A stretch of 64,000 bases of DNA, taken from the NCBI RefSeq assembly GCF_017565765.1, contig NZ_JAGDYP010000002.1, forward strand, positions 62,001 to 126,000. Reading direction: 5' to 3'. The notes under the pieces are model-generated. The model was not told the DNA's origin and did not search any database. It saw only the letters and a list, made by a program, of their open reading frames with translations. How positions within the stretch are numbered: the first letter of the stretch is position 1; each line of letters starts with the position of its first letter. A program made the position numbers and the translations under genes. Positions 24,301-31,202 of this stretch are shown piece by piece. The stretch is from Capnocytophaga bilenii (GTDB taxonomy: Bacteria; Bacteroidota; Bacteroidia; Flavobacteriales; Flavobacteriaceae).

Positions 24301-25717
24301 GGAACATCTTGCCCTCTACTCCTACCAAGGTAAGAATGGGAATATACACCATCAGGATGATAATCTCTCCGAAGGCGGCACTACTGCGTATTTTGGAAGC
24401 GGAATGGAATACCTCCTCATCCATTTGTGCTTGGGTAAGTCGTTGGTGGTTCTTTCGGATCGCCAAGTGGTGCATCACTGCTTCTACCACGATAACCGAT
24501 CCATCTACGATAATTCCGAAATCTATCGCTCCCAAGCTCATCAGGTTGGCACTTACTCCAAAGAGGTTCATCATTCCTAAGGCAAAGAGCAAGGAGAGGG
24601 GAATGGCCGTGGCAACAATCAGTCCGGCACGCAGGTTCCCTAAGAAAAGTACTAAGATGAAGATGACAATCAGCGCCCCCTCTAAGAGGTTTTTCTCTAC
24701 CGTATGGATGGCGCGTTGTACCAAGTCCGTGCGGTCTAAGAAAGGCTCTATCACTACATCTTCAGGTAGGGATTGCTGTATGGTGGGCAGTTTTTCTTTG
24801 ATCCGACTGACTACCTCGTGGCTGTTTTCGCCCTTGAGCATCATCACTACCCCACCTACGGCATCTACTTCGCCATTATAGGTAAGGGCACCATAGCGGA
24901 TGGCACTGCCCAAGCGTACCTCGGCTACATGCTTGATAAAGAGGGGAGGGGTGTGCTTGCCTACGGCTATATTGCCTATGTCTTCAAGGGAGCGAGCCAT
25001 GCCTATTCCTCGGATAAAGTAGGCATTGGGGCGCTTGTCGATATAGGCACCTCCTGTATTTTGGTTGTTCTGCTCCAAAGCAGTGAAAATATCACTGACA
25101 CTCACCCCCATGGCACGGAGGCGATCGGGATCTATAACCACCTCATACTGCTTGAGTTCGCCTCCAAAGCTGTTGATTTCGGCTATTCCTTTGGTACCAT
25201 AGAGTTGGCGAGCCACGATCCAGTCCTGCATGGTGCGGAGGTCTTTGGCGGAATATTTGTTTTTGCTCTGTTCCGTAGGGCGAATGATATACTGATATAC
25301 CTCCCCCAGTCCGGTACTCACGGGTGAGAGTTCGGGCGAGCCTATGCCTTGAGGGATTTGCTCCTGTGCCTCCTTGAGCTTTTCATTGACTAGCTGGCGG
25401 GCAAAGTAGATGTCCATATCCTCGCTAAAGACGGCTGTGATGACCGAGAGGCCAAAGCGGGAAATACTGCGTGTTTCCTCCAGCCCAGGAATATTGGCGA
25501 TGGCTTGCTCAATAGGAAAAGTAACCAGTTGCTCTACCTCTTGTGAGGCCAAAGTAGGGGTAGAGGTGATGATTTGTACTTGGTTGTTAGTAATATCTGG
25601 AACGGCATCAATGGGGAGCCTTGTAGCACTCCATACGCCCCAAAAAATAAGCATAAGGGTCATGAATCCTACAAATAGCTTATTTTTGATGCTAAATAGT
25701 ATGATTTTGTCTAACAT
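21386..25717 (-). CDS. Heavy-metal RND pump fused to a TolC-type outer-membrane channel (CusA/CzcA-CusC/CzcC fusion)
   Basis: 1443 aa. Residues ~1-1030 are an HME-type RND transporter: RLPIDAVPDITNNQVQI near the N-terminus, the family signature DFGIIVDGSVIVVEAV in TM4, and a second set of membrane segments (ALLLIFFLLYLAFHS onward). After a short linker containing a hydrophobic stretch that resembles a signal sequence (GLVIIAVLLSPIALQAQ), residues ~1050-1443 form an OEP/TolC-like coiled-coil protein (YSLTEIEQIALENN start, repeated Gln-rich helices). The pump exports mono- or divalent metal (Cu+, Zn2+, Cd2+ or Co2+) by proton antiport; which one is unclear. Such fusions are known in Bacteroidota. 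Confidence 0.92.
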   Translation of the reverse strand: MLDKIILFSIKNKLFVGFMTLMLIFWGVWSATRLPIDAVPDITNNQVQIITSTPTLASQEVEQLVTFPIEQAIANIPGLEETRSISRFGLSVITAVFSEDMDIYFARQLVNEKLKEAQEQIPQGIGSPELSPVSTGLGEVYQYIIRPTEQSKNKYSAKDLRTMQDWIVARQLYGTKGIAEINSFGGELKQYEVVIDPDRLRAMGVSVSDIFTALEQNNQNTGGAYIDKRPNAYFIRGIGMARSLEDIGNIAVGKHTPPLFIKHVAEVRLGSAIRYGALTYNGEVDAVGGVVMMLKGENSHEVVSRIKEKLPTIQQSLPEDVVIEPFLDRTDLVQRAIHTVEKNLLEGALIVIFILVLFLGNLRAGLIVATAIPLSLLFALGMMNLFGVSANLMSLGAIDFGIIVDGSVIVVEAVMHHLAIRKNHQRLTQAQMDEEVFHSASKIRSSAAFGEIIILMVYIPILTLVGVEGKMFRPMAQTVVFAILGALILSLTYIPAMSALLLPKTVSDKRSFAERIISWLYRHYQPLFVRSIRLRGWIIGSIVVLFVLAVGIFSRMGGEFIPQLQEGDFVFECILPPGTSLKQSLETSMQASRLIREFDEVKMVIGKTGSAEIPTDPMPLEASDIVIVLKSQDQWKSGRSYEELGDAIIERLKDIPGVFFEKSQPIQMRFNELMTGVRQDVTIKIFGENMDTLAHYAQRVSQLIQKTEGATAPQVEKVSGLPQINVTYDRVRLANYGLSVQEVNEVLSTAFAGKKAGVVFENERRFDLVVRLDSLHRTGIDDVQHMMVATENGQVPMSQLATIKYELGPAQVSREAGKRRIVIGFNVQGRDVQSVVSDIEQKLKGVKLPTGYYFTYGGQFENLQKATDRLLIAVPVALLLIFFLLYLAFHSIKQSLLIFSAIPMSAIGGVFALLLRGMPFSISAGIGFIALFGVAVLNGIVLIGTFNQLKKEGMTNLLHRVITGAEMRLRPVLMTAMVASLGFLPMALSQGAGAEVQRPLATVVIGGLVSATFLTLFVLPLLYLAFNNGFKWAKPSAKGLVIIAVLLSPIALQAQTVYSLTEIEQIALENNGLIKAERLKLQEATAKERTAWELPKTELTGQFGQYSSPEKDLSVGISQSIPFPTVFSARKKSYLAETQLQQGKVNLQENELKQQVRTLYQQLQYLAFKQQQLLQLDSLFNDFIRIAQVRFKAGDTKKIDINTAQVKKGEITLLLKQNQALAQTAYRNLHSLMQTEADFTIATSTAYEPLLLKETSAPSLSQHPLVQLSYQEATIAQNNQHLERAQALPDLTLGYTNQSLIGMQTIGGVESYADRSQRFHFATVGLSIPLFTATHTKVKAYEYQRQAALEQAKQTEKQLNTRWINLWESYQLNLQKYQFYKDEALPEAQRIVKANQLGYSAGEISYVEYLYTLQTAVDTRLAFLESIEALNQKVIELQSLLNQ

Positions 25718-25802
25718 TTCTAATAAGAATTAATGATTAGTTAATGACTAATGATGGGTGAGATGACTAATGAACAATCACTTGAGATGAAGAAAGAAAA
25801 GA

Positions 25803-26123
25803 CTATATCTTGGGAGGAGTCCAGATATTCCCATAGTAGTTCGAAGACCATACGGTCAGGGGATAGCTATAGGAGGGAATGGTTGCGGTGGCTTGAGCAA
25901 TGGTTAAGGCCTCATAAGTAGTGGGCGTGCTGATTACCATTTGGCAGCAAGTGCAAATGCAGAAAGGTGAACAGCTATCCAAATGAAAATGAGAGTGTTC
26001 CCCAGTTGGGGCTGTTACAAATTCATAAGAAGCTGAAGACTCCTCACCTTCAAGCATATCCGTACAGGGCAGCCCAGTGAGTGCCAACAGATATAAGCTA
26101 AGTATGAAGGTGAAAAATCTCAT
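25803..26123 (-). CDS. Small secreted Cys/His-rich protein (DUF6660-like), start of the metal efflux operon
   Basis: 106 aa from the ATG at 26123 (MRFFTFILSLYLLALTGLPC); the upstream in-frame ATG lies beyond the promoter. A signal sequence is followed by EHSHFHLDSCSPFCICTCCQM, a dense cluster of His and Cys that looks like a metal site, and a C-terminus rich in aromatic residues. Similar short proteins precede CusA-type pumps in Flavobacteria. It is plausibly a periplasmic metal-binding or sensing accessory. It is 85 bp before the pump gene and carries the operon's promoter. Confidence 0.65.
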   Translation of the reverse strand: MRFFTFILSLYLLALTGLPCTDMLEGEESSASYEFVTAPTGEHSHFHLDSCSPFCICTCCQMVISTPTTYEALTIAQATATIPSYSYPLTVWSSNYYGNIWTPPKI

Positions 26124-26131
26124 ATTGGGGG

Positions 26132-26161
26132 CAAAGATAGTAAAATAATGACATATAGCAA
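26132..26161 (-). promoter_or_regulatory. Promoter of the metal efflux/betaine operon
   Basis: On the minus strand TTG (26159-26161), 19 bp, then TATCTTTG (26132-26139) and CCCCC. All following genes down to 17937 are on the same strand with gaps of at most 85 bp, so one transcript could cover them. Confidence 0.6.
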
Positions 26162-26206
26162 TCAATCAATGATAATTTTTTGCTAATTCCCAAATTTGCT
26201 AATTAG

Positions 26207-26587
26207 CTAATTAACATACGGGTTTATTCTTTCAAATTCTTCAATACTTATAGGCTCGGTACAGCGAATAAGATAAATATAGGTTTCGTAGCGAAATATC
26301 TTCAGGGTTGTTTCTTCATAACAAAAGATGTTATACGAAAAGTCGTATAGGTCGTATTTGTACTGCGAAAAGCCTTTGCGCTTAGTGAGTTCGTACACCA
26401 ACTGAAAAAGGTAATATACGGTTTCTTGCGAAGCCCCAAAAGAGGCTTGTTCATAAATAAAGGTACGCCCTCCTTGCTTGAATTTTCGCAAAATATGGTC
26501 TTTACCAAAAGGAAGCCAGTGCTCTTCGCGTTTGCGAAAGAGTACACTAAAGAGGATAATGCCGAGTATTAATATAAAAACTGCCAT
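26207..26587 (-). CDS. Hypothetical protein with N-terminal membrane anchor
   Basis: 126 aa. Residues 2-17 (AVFILILGIILFSVLF) form one membrane segment, followed by a basic KREEHWLPFGKDHILRKFKQGG stretch and a soluble Tyr/Phe-rich domain (SQYKYDLYDFSYNIFCYEE, RYETYIYLIRCTEPISIEEFE). No family recognised. It has its own promoter 27 bp upstream and stands alone between repeats. Confidence 0.55.
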   Translation of the reverse strand: MAVFILILGIILFSVLFRKREEHWLPFGKDHILRKFKQGGRTFIYEQASFGASQETVYYLFQLVYELTKRKGFSQYKYDLYDFSYNIFCYEETTLKIFRYETYIYLIRCTEPISIEEFERINPYVN

Positions 26588-26613
26588 ACTTTTACAACGT
26601 TTATTTCACGGTG

Positions 26614-26621
26614 CAAAGGTA
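26614..26621 (-). promoter_or_regulatory. -7 box of the anchored hypothetical gene
   Basis: TACCTTTG followed by CACCG on the minus strand, 27 bp before the ATG; no good -33 element. Confidence 0.4.
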
Positions 26622-26707
26622 TGGCAGGTTGGGAGTAAAAAACATTGAAGTAGTTCAATAAGTGCGAGCCACATAAGCAATTTGCCGATTTGCGAATTTG
26701 TCTTGTG

Positions 26708-26860
26708 AAGCTGTCCAAAAAGTCTTTAAAAGTACTACTTTGGCATCTCCCCCCCCTTTGAAGGGGGGAAGGGGGGATGTTAATAATCAATTAGTTACAA
26801 AAATATTCTGTTCATTAATAAGCTTGTTTTAAGCTAAAACAAAACTTTTTAGACAGCCCC
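26708..26860. repeat. Dispersed hairpin repeat with inverted ends and G/C-rich core
   Basis: The ends are inverted repeats: AAGCTGTCCAAAAAGT (from 26708) and ACTTTTTAGACAGCCCC (to 26860). Inside is the CATCCCCCCCCTT...GGGGGGATG hairpin (26752-26780) and AATAAGCTTGTTTTAAGCT (26818-26836). The same blocks recur in the copy at 33870-34161 and in part at 2769-2840. The surrounding 294-bp gap also holds a GTGCGAGCCACAT motif (26662-26674) but no gene. Confidence 0.75.
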
Positions 26861-26881
26861 CTCAGAACATATTGTTTTATA

Positions 26882-27229
26882 TTAATCAGTTTCTTTTTCG
26901 TATTTGTCTCCGTGAAAGTAATCGTAAGCACTCACTTCCAATTCCCCACAATCAGAAATAAGACATCCTTCTTCATCGTATATACTATAAACTTGCTGTA
27001 TGTTGCCTATGGGGCATTCACCGTCTAAGCCTAATAGCACGCTGTAAAACACATCGTTTAACAACAGGTCAATCACTTCTTCTAATTGTTCTTTTTGAGT
27101 ACTGCTCAGTGCCATTTTTTTTATTTTGGTATTTACAGCTGAAGGATAGTCTGGTTGTACCTGAAAGCACGACTTTAAAAAATTTAGCTTTTCAATATAA
27201 AAATTCTTTGCAAATTCGTCTGAGGTCAT
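26882..27229 (-). CDS. Hypothetical small acidic protein
   Basis: 115 aa, soluble, acidic, no signal. The N-terminal half is helical (SDEFAKNFYIEKLNFLKSCF; LSSTQKEQLEEVIDLLLND) and the C-terminal half is beta/acidic (VYSIYDEEGCLISDCGELEV, DYFHGDKYEKETD). No family recognised. It is the last of three small genes on this strand, resembling immunity-type proteins in size and composition, with a Crp/Fnr remnant upstream. Confidence 0.5.
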   Translation of the reverse strand: MTSDEFAKNFYIEKLNFLKSCFQVQPDYPSAVNTKIKKMALSSTQKEQLEEVIDLLLNDVFYSVLLGLDGECPIGNIQQVYSIYDEEGCLISDCGELEVSAYDYFHGDKYEKETD

Positions 27230-27273
27230 AATGTTAATTTGTTAATTAGCTGATATGTCAATTTGTTCATTAC

Positions 27274-27431
27274 TTAGTTTAATAATTGTTGGTAGATTTG
27301 GAAATCCTCGTCTTTTTTTGCAAAAGGTATTCTTTCTTTTTGAGTGTACGCTCGCTAAAAAGCGCACAAAGGGCTTCTATTTGTTCGGTTTCTCCGGAAA
27401 TGTATTTAGTAAAGTGCTGTTGTAGGGTCAT
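27274..27431 (-). pseudogene. Crp/Fnr-family regulator remnant
   Basis: Minus-strand ATG at 27431 gives MTLQQHFTKYISGETEQIEA, then LCALFSERTLKKKEYLLQKK. This is the start of a Crp/Fnr cyclic-nucleotide-binding domain as found in Bacteroidota (FxxYI...L...F..R.LKKxEYLLQxG). Homology stops where the beta-roll Gly should follow; after a shift of frame the sequence ends DEDFQIYQQLLN, stop. So an internal deletion has removed nearly the whole domain and the HTH. Confidence 0.6.
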
Positions 27432-27491
27432 AAATCTATTTATAATTAGCTTATATGGGCAAAAGTTTTAAAATGTTATAAAAAAGAAATA

Positions 27492-28028
27492 TCAGCCAAA
27501 AATACCAAGCCATTCCTCTATATTTTCAGCCTTATTAAAGTATAACGCTCTTTCTATATCGGTATCATCAGAGGGCATTAGTTCTACGTTGATATACACT
27601 TGTTCTCGTGGTTGGTTGAGGGCAAAAATACCCACAGCATCGAGTTTTTTCATCGCATATACCATAGCAGCAAGTCGGAGGTTGTATTCCTCGTTCCATT
27701 GTGCCTCATTGTTGTAATCCATAAGAGAATCACGCTCCTCAAATAATTGCTTTACCTGCCGAAAATATTCCTCATAACCAAAAGCGTAATAAGGGCTATC
27801 GGCAAATGAGTATTTGTAGTATGGTATTTCCTCTTTGGGGATAGATCTCTCATTTACCAATCGCTCTAAAGCTTCCACCGACCACGCCGCAATACAAGGT
27901 GGAAGAGCCTCACCCGTAGTGAGTAGCACACAATAGTAATAATGCTCTCCGTTTTCAAAGAGTTTTAAAAATGCTTTTTGAGTAGCCTCAAAAATAGCTT
28001 CGACTAACGGTTGTAGTTCAGGGGACAT
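27492..28028 (-). CDS. DUF4303-like protein
   Basis: 178 aa soluble protein. An N-terminal helix (LQPLVEAIFEATQKAFLKLF) is followed by HYYYCVLLTTGEALPPCIAAWSVEALERLVN and a SPYYAFGYEEYFRQVKQLFEER segment, then AMVYAMKKLDAVGIF. This is the layout of DUF4303, a family found beside polymorphic toxin systems and often regarded as immunity-related. It is 5 bp after the neighbouring small gene, so the two are co-transcribed. The family call is from motif memory; function unknown. Confidence 0.6.
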   Translation of the reverse strand: MSPELQPLVEAIFEATQKAFLKLFENGEHYYYCVLLTTGEALPPCIAAWSVEALERLVNERSIPKEEIPYYKYSFADSPYYAFGYEEYFRQVKQLFEERDSLMDYNNEAQWNEEYNLRLAAMVYAMKKLDAVGIFALNQPREQVYINVELMPSDDTDIERALYFNKAENIEEWLGIFG

Positions 28029-28033
28029 TTTGT

Positions 28034-28639
28034 TTATTTAAAAAAATCTTCTACTTCTTCTATTAAATCATCTAATTCACTTTTGAAAATCTCTTTATAG
28101 CGCTCCTCACTCTGTATCATTTGGAGCAGACTTCTCAGTTGTACTCCGTCATCAAGTTCATAAGTGTAAGCAAGAAAATAGATTTCTCTAAGTACTTTTT
28201 CATCTAAATAATAATCTCTAAAAGGGAAGGTTGATATCTTTGTAACTACAATGTATTTTAATGTATTTTCTTTGTCTAATAGAAAGAACAAATTATCAGT
28301 TACTTTTTTAACATCCAGATTAAATATTGTACTTTGTGTGGTATAGCTAAAAATAAGCATATCATCACATAAATACTGACGAATATTGTCAATCTCCTTT
28401 CCTTCAAAGCTAAAATCTCCTTTTTTTATCTTAGAAATGGGTAGATTCTCATCTATTTCAGTATAGAAAGGTGCTATAAGAAGAGATAAAGAACCTACAT
28501 TATGCAATAACTGTATTTTTAGATAGCATAATTGTTGTTCGCTGTCAAAAGCAAAGACATCTTGAAATGCTTCCACATAGTTGGTAGCTTTTCCCCATTC
28601 CAAAATTATATTTCTGTATATAATCTCATTGGTTATCAT
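28034..28639 (-). CDS. Hypothetical soluble protein, possible immunity-type
   Basis: 201 aa, no signal peptide or membrane segment, family not recognised. It begins MITNEIIYRNIILEWGKATN and ends in an acidic helix (EIFKSELDDLIEEVEDFFK). It is directly followed by the DUF4303-like gene (5-bp gap). Upstream is a strong inverted repeat that separates it from the envelope operon. Size, composition and partner suggest an orphan immunity protein, but this is only inference. Confidence 0.5.
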   Translation of the reverse strand: MITNEIIYRNIILEWGKATNYVEAFQDVFAFDSEQQLCYLKIQLLHNVGSLSLLIAPFYTEIDENLPISKIKKGDFSFEGKEIDNIRQYLCDDMLIFSYTTQSTIFNLDVKKVTDNLFFLLDKENTLKYIVVTKISTFPFRDYYLDEKVLREIYFLAYTYELDDGVQLRSLLQMIQSEERYKEIFKSELDDLIEEVEDFFK

Positions 28640-28747
28640 ACTTTCTTTAATAGTTTCTTAAAGCCATTTCTCAACACACCCCTCCCGCATTTAGATAACC
28701 TTTTAAGTATTTTATTGTCAGTGCTTTCCATACGATATAAGCTATTA

Positions 28748-28782
28748 TTTTGTCGCAAAAATACACTTTTTTTGCGACAAAA
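28748..28782 (-). terminator. Terminator of the envelope operon (perfect 14-bp inverted repeat)
   Basis: TTTTGTCGCAAAAA (28748-28761) and TTTTTGCGACAAAA (28769-28782) with a 7-nt spacer, 5 bp past the stop of the last envelope gene. A-run and T-run flank the stem on both strands, so it could work both ways. Confidence 0.75.
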
Positions 28783-28787
28783 CAAGT

Positions 28788-29261
28788 TTATTTTATCGGT
28801 ATACTTATCCCTGCCGAAAAGCGAAATTTTCCCGTTTCAAAAGGATAGTTGCCATTTGTATTGCCCCAAGGGAAAGCGTAACCTGCTTTTATATAAAGAA
28901 AGAGAATTTGTATACCCGCTTCAGGGGCGAAGTAATAAGGTGAAAAATTCAGCTGTGGGCGCAAGAGCAAGACAGGAATATCAACAAAGCCTCCTCGCTC
29001 ATTATCGGCTCTTATCCACGCCGAGAGTTGCGCTTCGCCTATAGCGATAAGTTGTTTGTTCTCACTGCGGAAGTTACCAGCAATACCCGCTAATAGTGCT
29101 ATATTATTGCTGTCGTAATAGTTGTAATGCAACCCCAACTGCCCATAGGTAGACCCTTGTTTAAGGTAACTGGCATCTATTACGTATAGAAGTTCTTTAG
29201 AACTTTGGGCTACAGCAGGAACTGATGCCCACAGCAATAGAAGTAAAAAAAGTTTTCTCAT
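28788..29261 (-). CDS. Small secreted beta-barrel-like protein
   Basis: 157 aa. Signal peptide MRKLFLLLLLWASVPAVAQ, then alternating hydrophobic/polar strands (YGQLGLHYNYYD, NIALLAGIAGNF, ELQ-type AIGEAQLSAWIRA, YFAPEAGIQILFLYIKAGYAF) and a C-terminal strand FRFSAGISIPI, suggesting a small outer-membrane barrel. No family recognised. It is the last gene of the four-gene envelope operon, 7 bp after the lipoprotein gene. Confidence 0.6.
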   Translation of the reverse strand: MRKLFLLLLLWASVPAVAQSSKELLYVIDASYLKQGSTYGQLGLHYNYYDSNNIALLAGIAGNFRSENKQLIAIGEAQLSAWIRADNERGGFVDIPVLLLRPQLNFSPYYFAPEAGIQILFLYIKAGYAFPWGNTNGNYPFETGKFRFSAGISIPIK

Positions 29262-29268
29262 TAAGCTG

Positions 29269-30213
29269 TTATTTTTTTAGCATCAGCATATTCACTTCTT
29301 GTATAAAAAAGTCTATATTTTGATGAAGCGAATGTATTACCGACTGCATTTGGTCGAACATCTCGGCACGGGTATGCAAATCGCCTGCATAATAGATACC
29401 CCCATCGCTGAAAAGCACTGCTTTTAGTGCCTTTTCTTTGTCGTTATCAAAAAGATTCTTCACCCACCTTTGTTGCATATGCTGCAAAATAGAACCTTCT
29501 CCCGAATTGGTAAAGCGGTGTTCGTTAATCATATACCACACAAAAGGAGGAAACTCACCATTGTTCTTTTCAGTCATAAACGAGCGTAACAAGTTGCGCG
29601 GGTGCTTTAGCATTACTTTCTTCCCTTTCGGATTCAGGGTAAGGAAACTCAGTCCAGCCCCCAGCACTCCTCCTCCTGCGGCAATGGCTTTATCCCAACC
29701 ATCGTCTGCTATATAAGCTCCTGCTACCGAAACGGCAGCTCCTATAAGGATAGAAGCAACTGTAAGCCTGCTGATATTTTTATCGTTGAGGTTACTAATG
29801 GTAGTCGCTATTTGGTCTATCCGTTCCTCTTCGCAATCCAACTCTGCGGTTACGGCATTCATTTGCGAGAAAATAGCCGTAATCTTGCTGTGGATTTCCA
29901 ATTGCAGCGTGTTGCGCTTTTGTTGCGCTTCGTTAGAGGGGGCATCGTCTAAGGCAATCAGTGCCAATAAAGGTTTGTCTATATGCGAAGCGTAGGCAAT
30001 AAGAATGTTTCTGTCAGATAATTTTCCGTTAAAAAGCTTTTTATTCAGTGCAAATTCTTCAGCATCTATTTCTATAGGAGCTTCTTTATCCGAAGTTATG
30101 GTATATGCTGGGGGAACACAATAATCCTCAGGAACTATAATTTTCTTAGGAGAAGCACAGCCCACACAAAGCAGCAGGAGAAACAAACAAAAGAGTTTAA
30201 AGCTGTTTTTCAT
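29269..30213 (-). CDS. Lipoprotein of unknown function with Gly-rich hydrophobic middle
   Basis: 314 aa. Lipobox LCVGC (Cys ~19) followed by ASPKK, which lacks the acidic surface-export signature, so a periplasm-facing location is more likely. The middle has a Gly/Ala-rich hydrophobic stretch (VASILIGAAVSVAGAYIADD...AIAAGGGVLGAGLSFLTL) preceded by a helical region (IFSQMNAVTAELDCEEERIDQIATTI). The C-terminal half has LHTRAEMFDQMQSVIHSLHQ. No family recognised. It lies between the SIMPL gene and the barrel-like gene with gaps of 14 and 7 bp. Confidence 0.55.
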   Translation of the reverse strand: MKNSFKLFCLFLLLLCVGCASPKKIIVPEDYCVPPAYTITSDKEAPIEIDAEEFALNKKLFNGKLSDRNILIAYASHIDKPLLALIALDDAPSNEAQQKRNTLQLEIHSKITAIFSQMNAVTAELDCEEERIDQIATTISNLNDKNISRLTVASILIGAAVSVAGAYIADDGWDKAIAAGGGVLGAGLSFLTLNPKGKKVMLKHPRNLLRSFMTEKNNGEFPPFVWYMINEHRFTNSGEGSILQHMQQRWVKNLFDNDKEKALKAVLFSDGGIYYAGDLHTRAEMFDQMQSVIHSLHQNIDFFIQEVNMLMLKK

Positions 30214-30227
30214 AACTATCTAATACT

Positions 30228-31166
30228 TTAAGGAAGATTTAGTTTTTTAAGTTCGCCTGCGGGCGTTAAGAACATCACCTCTTTGTTTTTGTTTCTTTCA
30301 GGGCGATTTACACTCATTTTCATCTCGTAAACAATTTGTATAACAGGCTCGGTGATAATAGGGTTCAGTACTACATCAAAATCTTTATCAGCAATAGGCT
30401 GGTAGTACTGCGTTACCGATTTGTTAGCTTGCAGTATATTGCCTGCGCGTTTGCCTTGCAGCGAAGCACTGTTGTAGGCTTCGTAGCTTTTGTATTGCTG
30501 TGAGGGCGAAGTCTGTACAAACCCATCAATTATTTTCTTTTCAGCAGTAGCAAAGCTTTCGCCAAGGGTCGTTTCATAGAGTTTTTGCTTGTCCGCAAAA
30601 GCAGCTTTCACTTTGCTCATCAGCTCTTTTTTTACCGACTCGAGGTTGCTAGCGTAGTAATCCATTCGCACAAGGTCGTAAATCTCGCTGTTAGAAAGCA
30701 AGATGATAAGTTCATTTAGCTGAGAAGCCTCTTTTATTCTGATGTGGAGGTTTTGCTTCAGTTCAAAGCCCACCGGCAGTTCGTTGTAAGTACGCTTGCT
30801 GAACACTTTTTTCTCAGTTTCGTATTCGTACATAGGCACAAACGAAATCATATCTACAAAAAATTCAAAGTTTTTAGCCTTAAGAGCAGACAAGGCAGAC
30901 GAAAGACGCTGAACCATCAGTTGCGTAGCTTCTTCAGCCGTTTTGCCTACTTGCACTATACTAAAAATAGCTACAAAGGCATCAGCTTTTACATTCGCCA
31001 AGCCTTTGGCTGTTACTACCATTTCGTAATTGAGCGGAAAATCAAGAGTCGTATCATCGTTATTCCAGCTACTGCGGTTTCTGTCTTTATAATTTACATT
31101 GCCAGAGGCTTGCCCAAACGCAAAAGAAGAGCATATTATGGCAGCGGTCAAAAATAAATGTTTCAT
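30228..31166 (-). CDS. SIMPL/DUF541-domain secreted protein
   Basis: 312 aa. Signal peptide MKHLFLTAAIICSSFAFGQ. The central domain (about 45-260) begins YEMVVTAKGLANVKADAFVAIFSIVQVGKTAEEA, where the first strand plus A-D-x-A pattern and the long helix (MVQRLSSALSALKAK) are typical of SIMPL (DUF541) proteins, which are periplasmic and often oligomeric. A short conserved-looking NRPERNKNKEV segment precedes the end. Function unknown. It sits 36 bp after the large surface lipoprotein. Confidence 0.65.
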   Translation of the reverse strand: MKHLFLTAAIICSSFAFGQASGNVNYKDRNRSSWNNDDTTLDFPLNYEMVVTAKGLANVKADAFVAIFSIVQVGKTAEEATQLMVQRLSSALSALKAKNFEFFVDMISFVPMYEYETEKKVFSKRTYNELPVGFELKQNLHIRIKEASQLNELIILLSNSEIYDLVRMDYYASNLESVKKELMSKVKAAFADKQKLYETTLGESFATAEKKIIDGFVQTSPSQQYKSYEAYNSASLQGKRAGNILQANKSVTQYYQPIADKDFDVVLNPIITEPVIQIVYEMKMSVNRPERNKNKEVMFLTPAGELKKLNLP

Positions 31167-31202
31167 ATCGTTTTCTGTTTTTATATAATTGTCTTATCAA
31201 GC

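Noticed and set aside
26569-26790. 73-codon minus-strand open frame over the G/C-rich repeat
   Set aside because: It runs across a dispersed hairpin repeat and a promoter; no protein-like features.
27286-27471. 61-codon plus-strand open frame
   Set aside because: It is the antisense of the Crp/Fnr remnant, which explains the sequence better.
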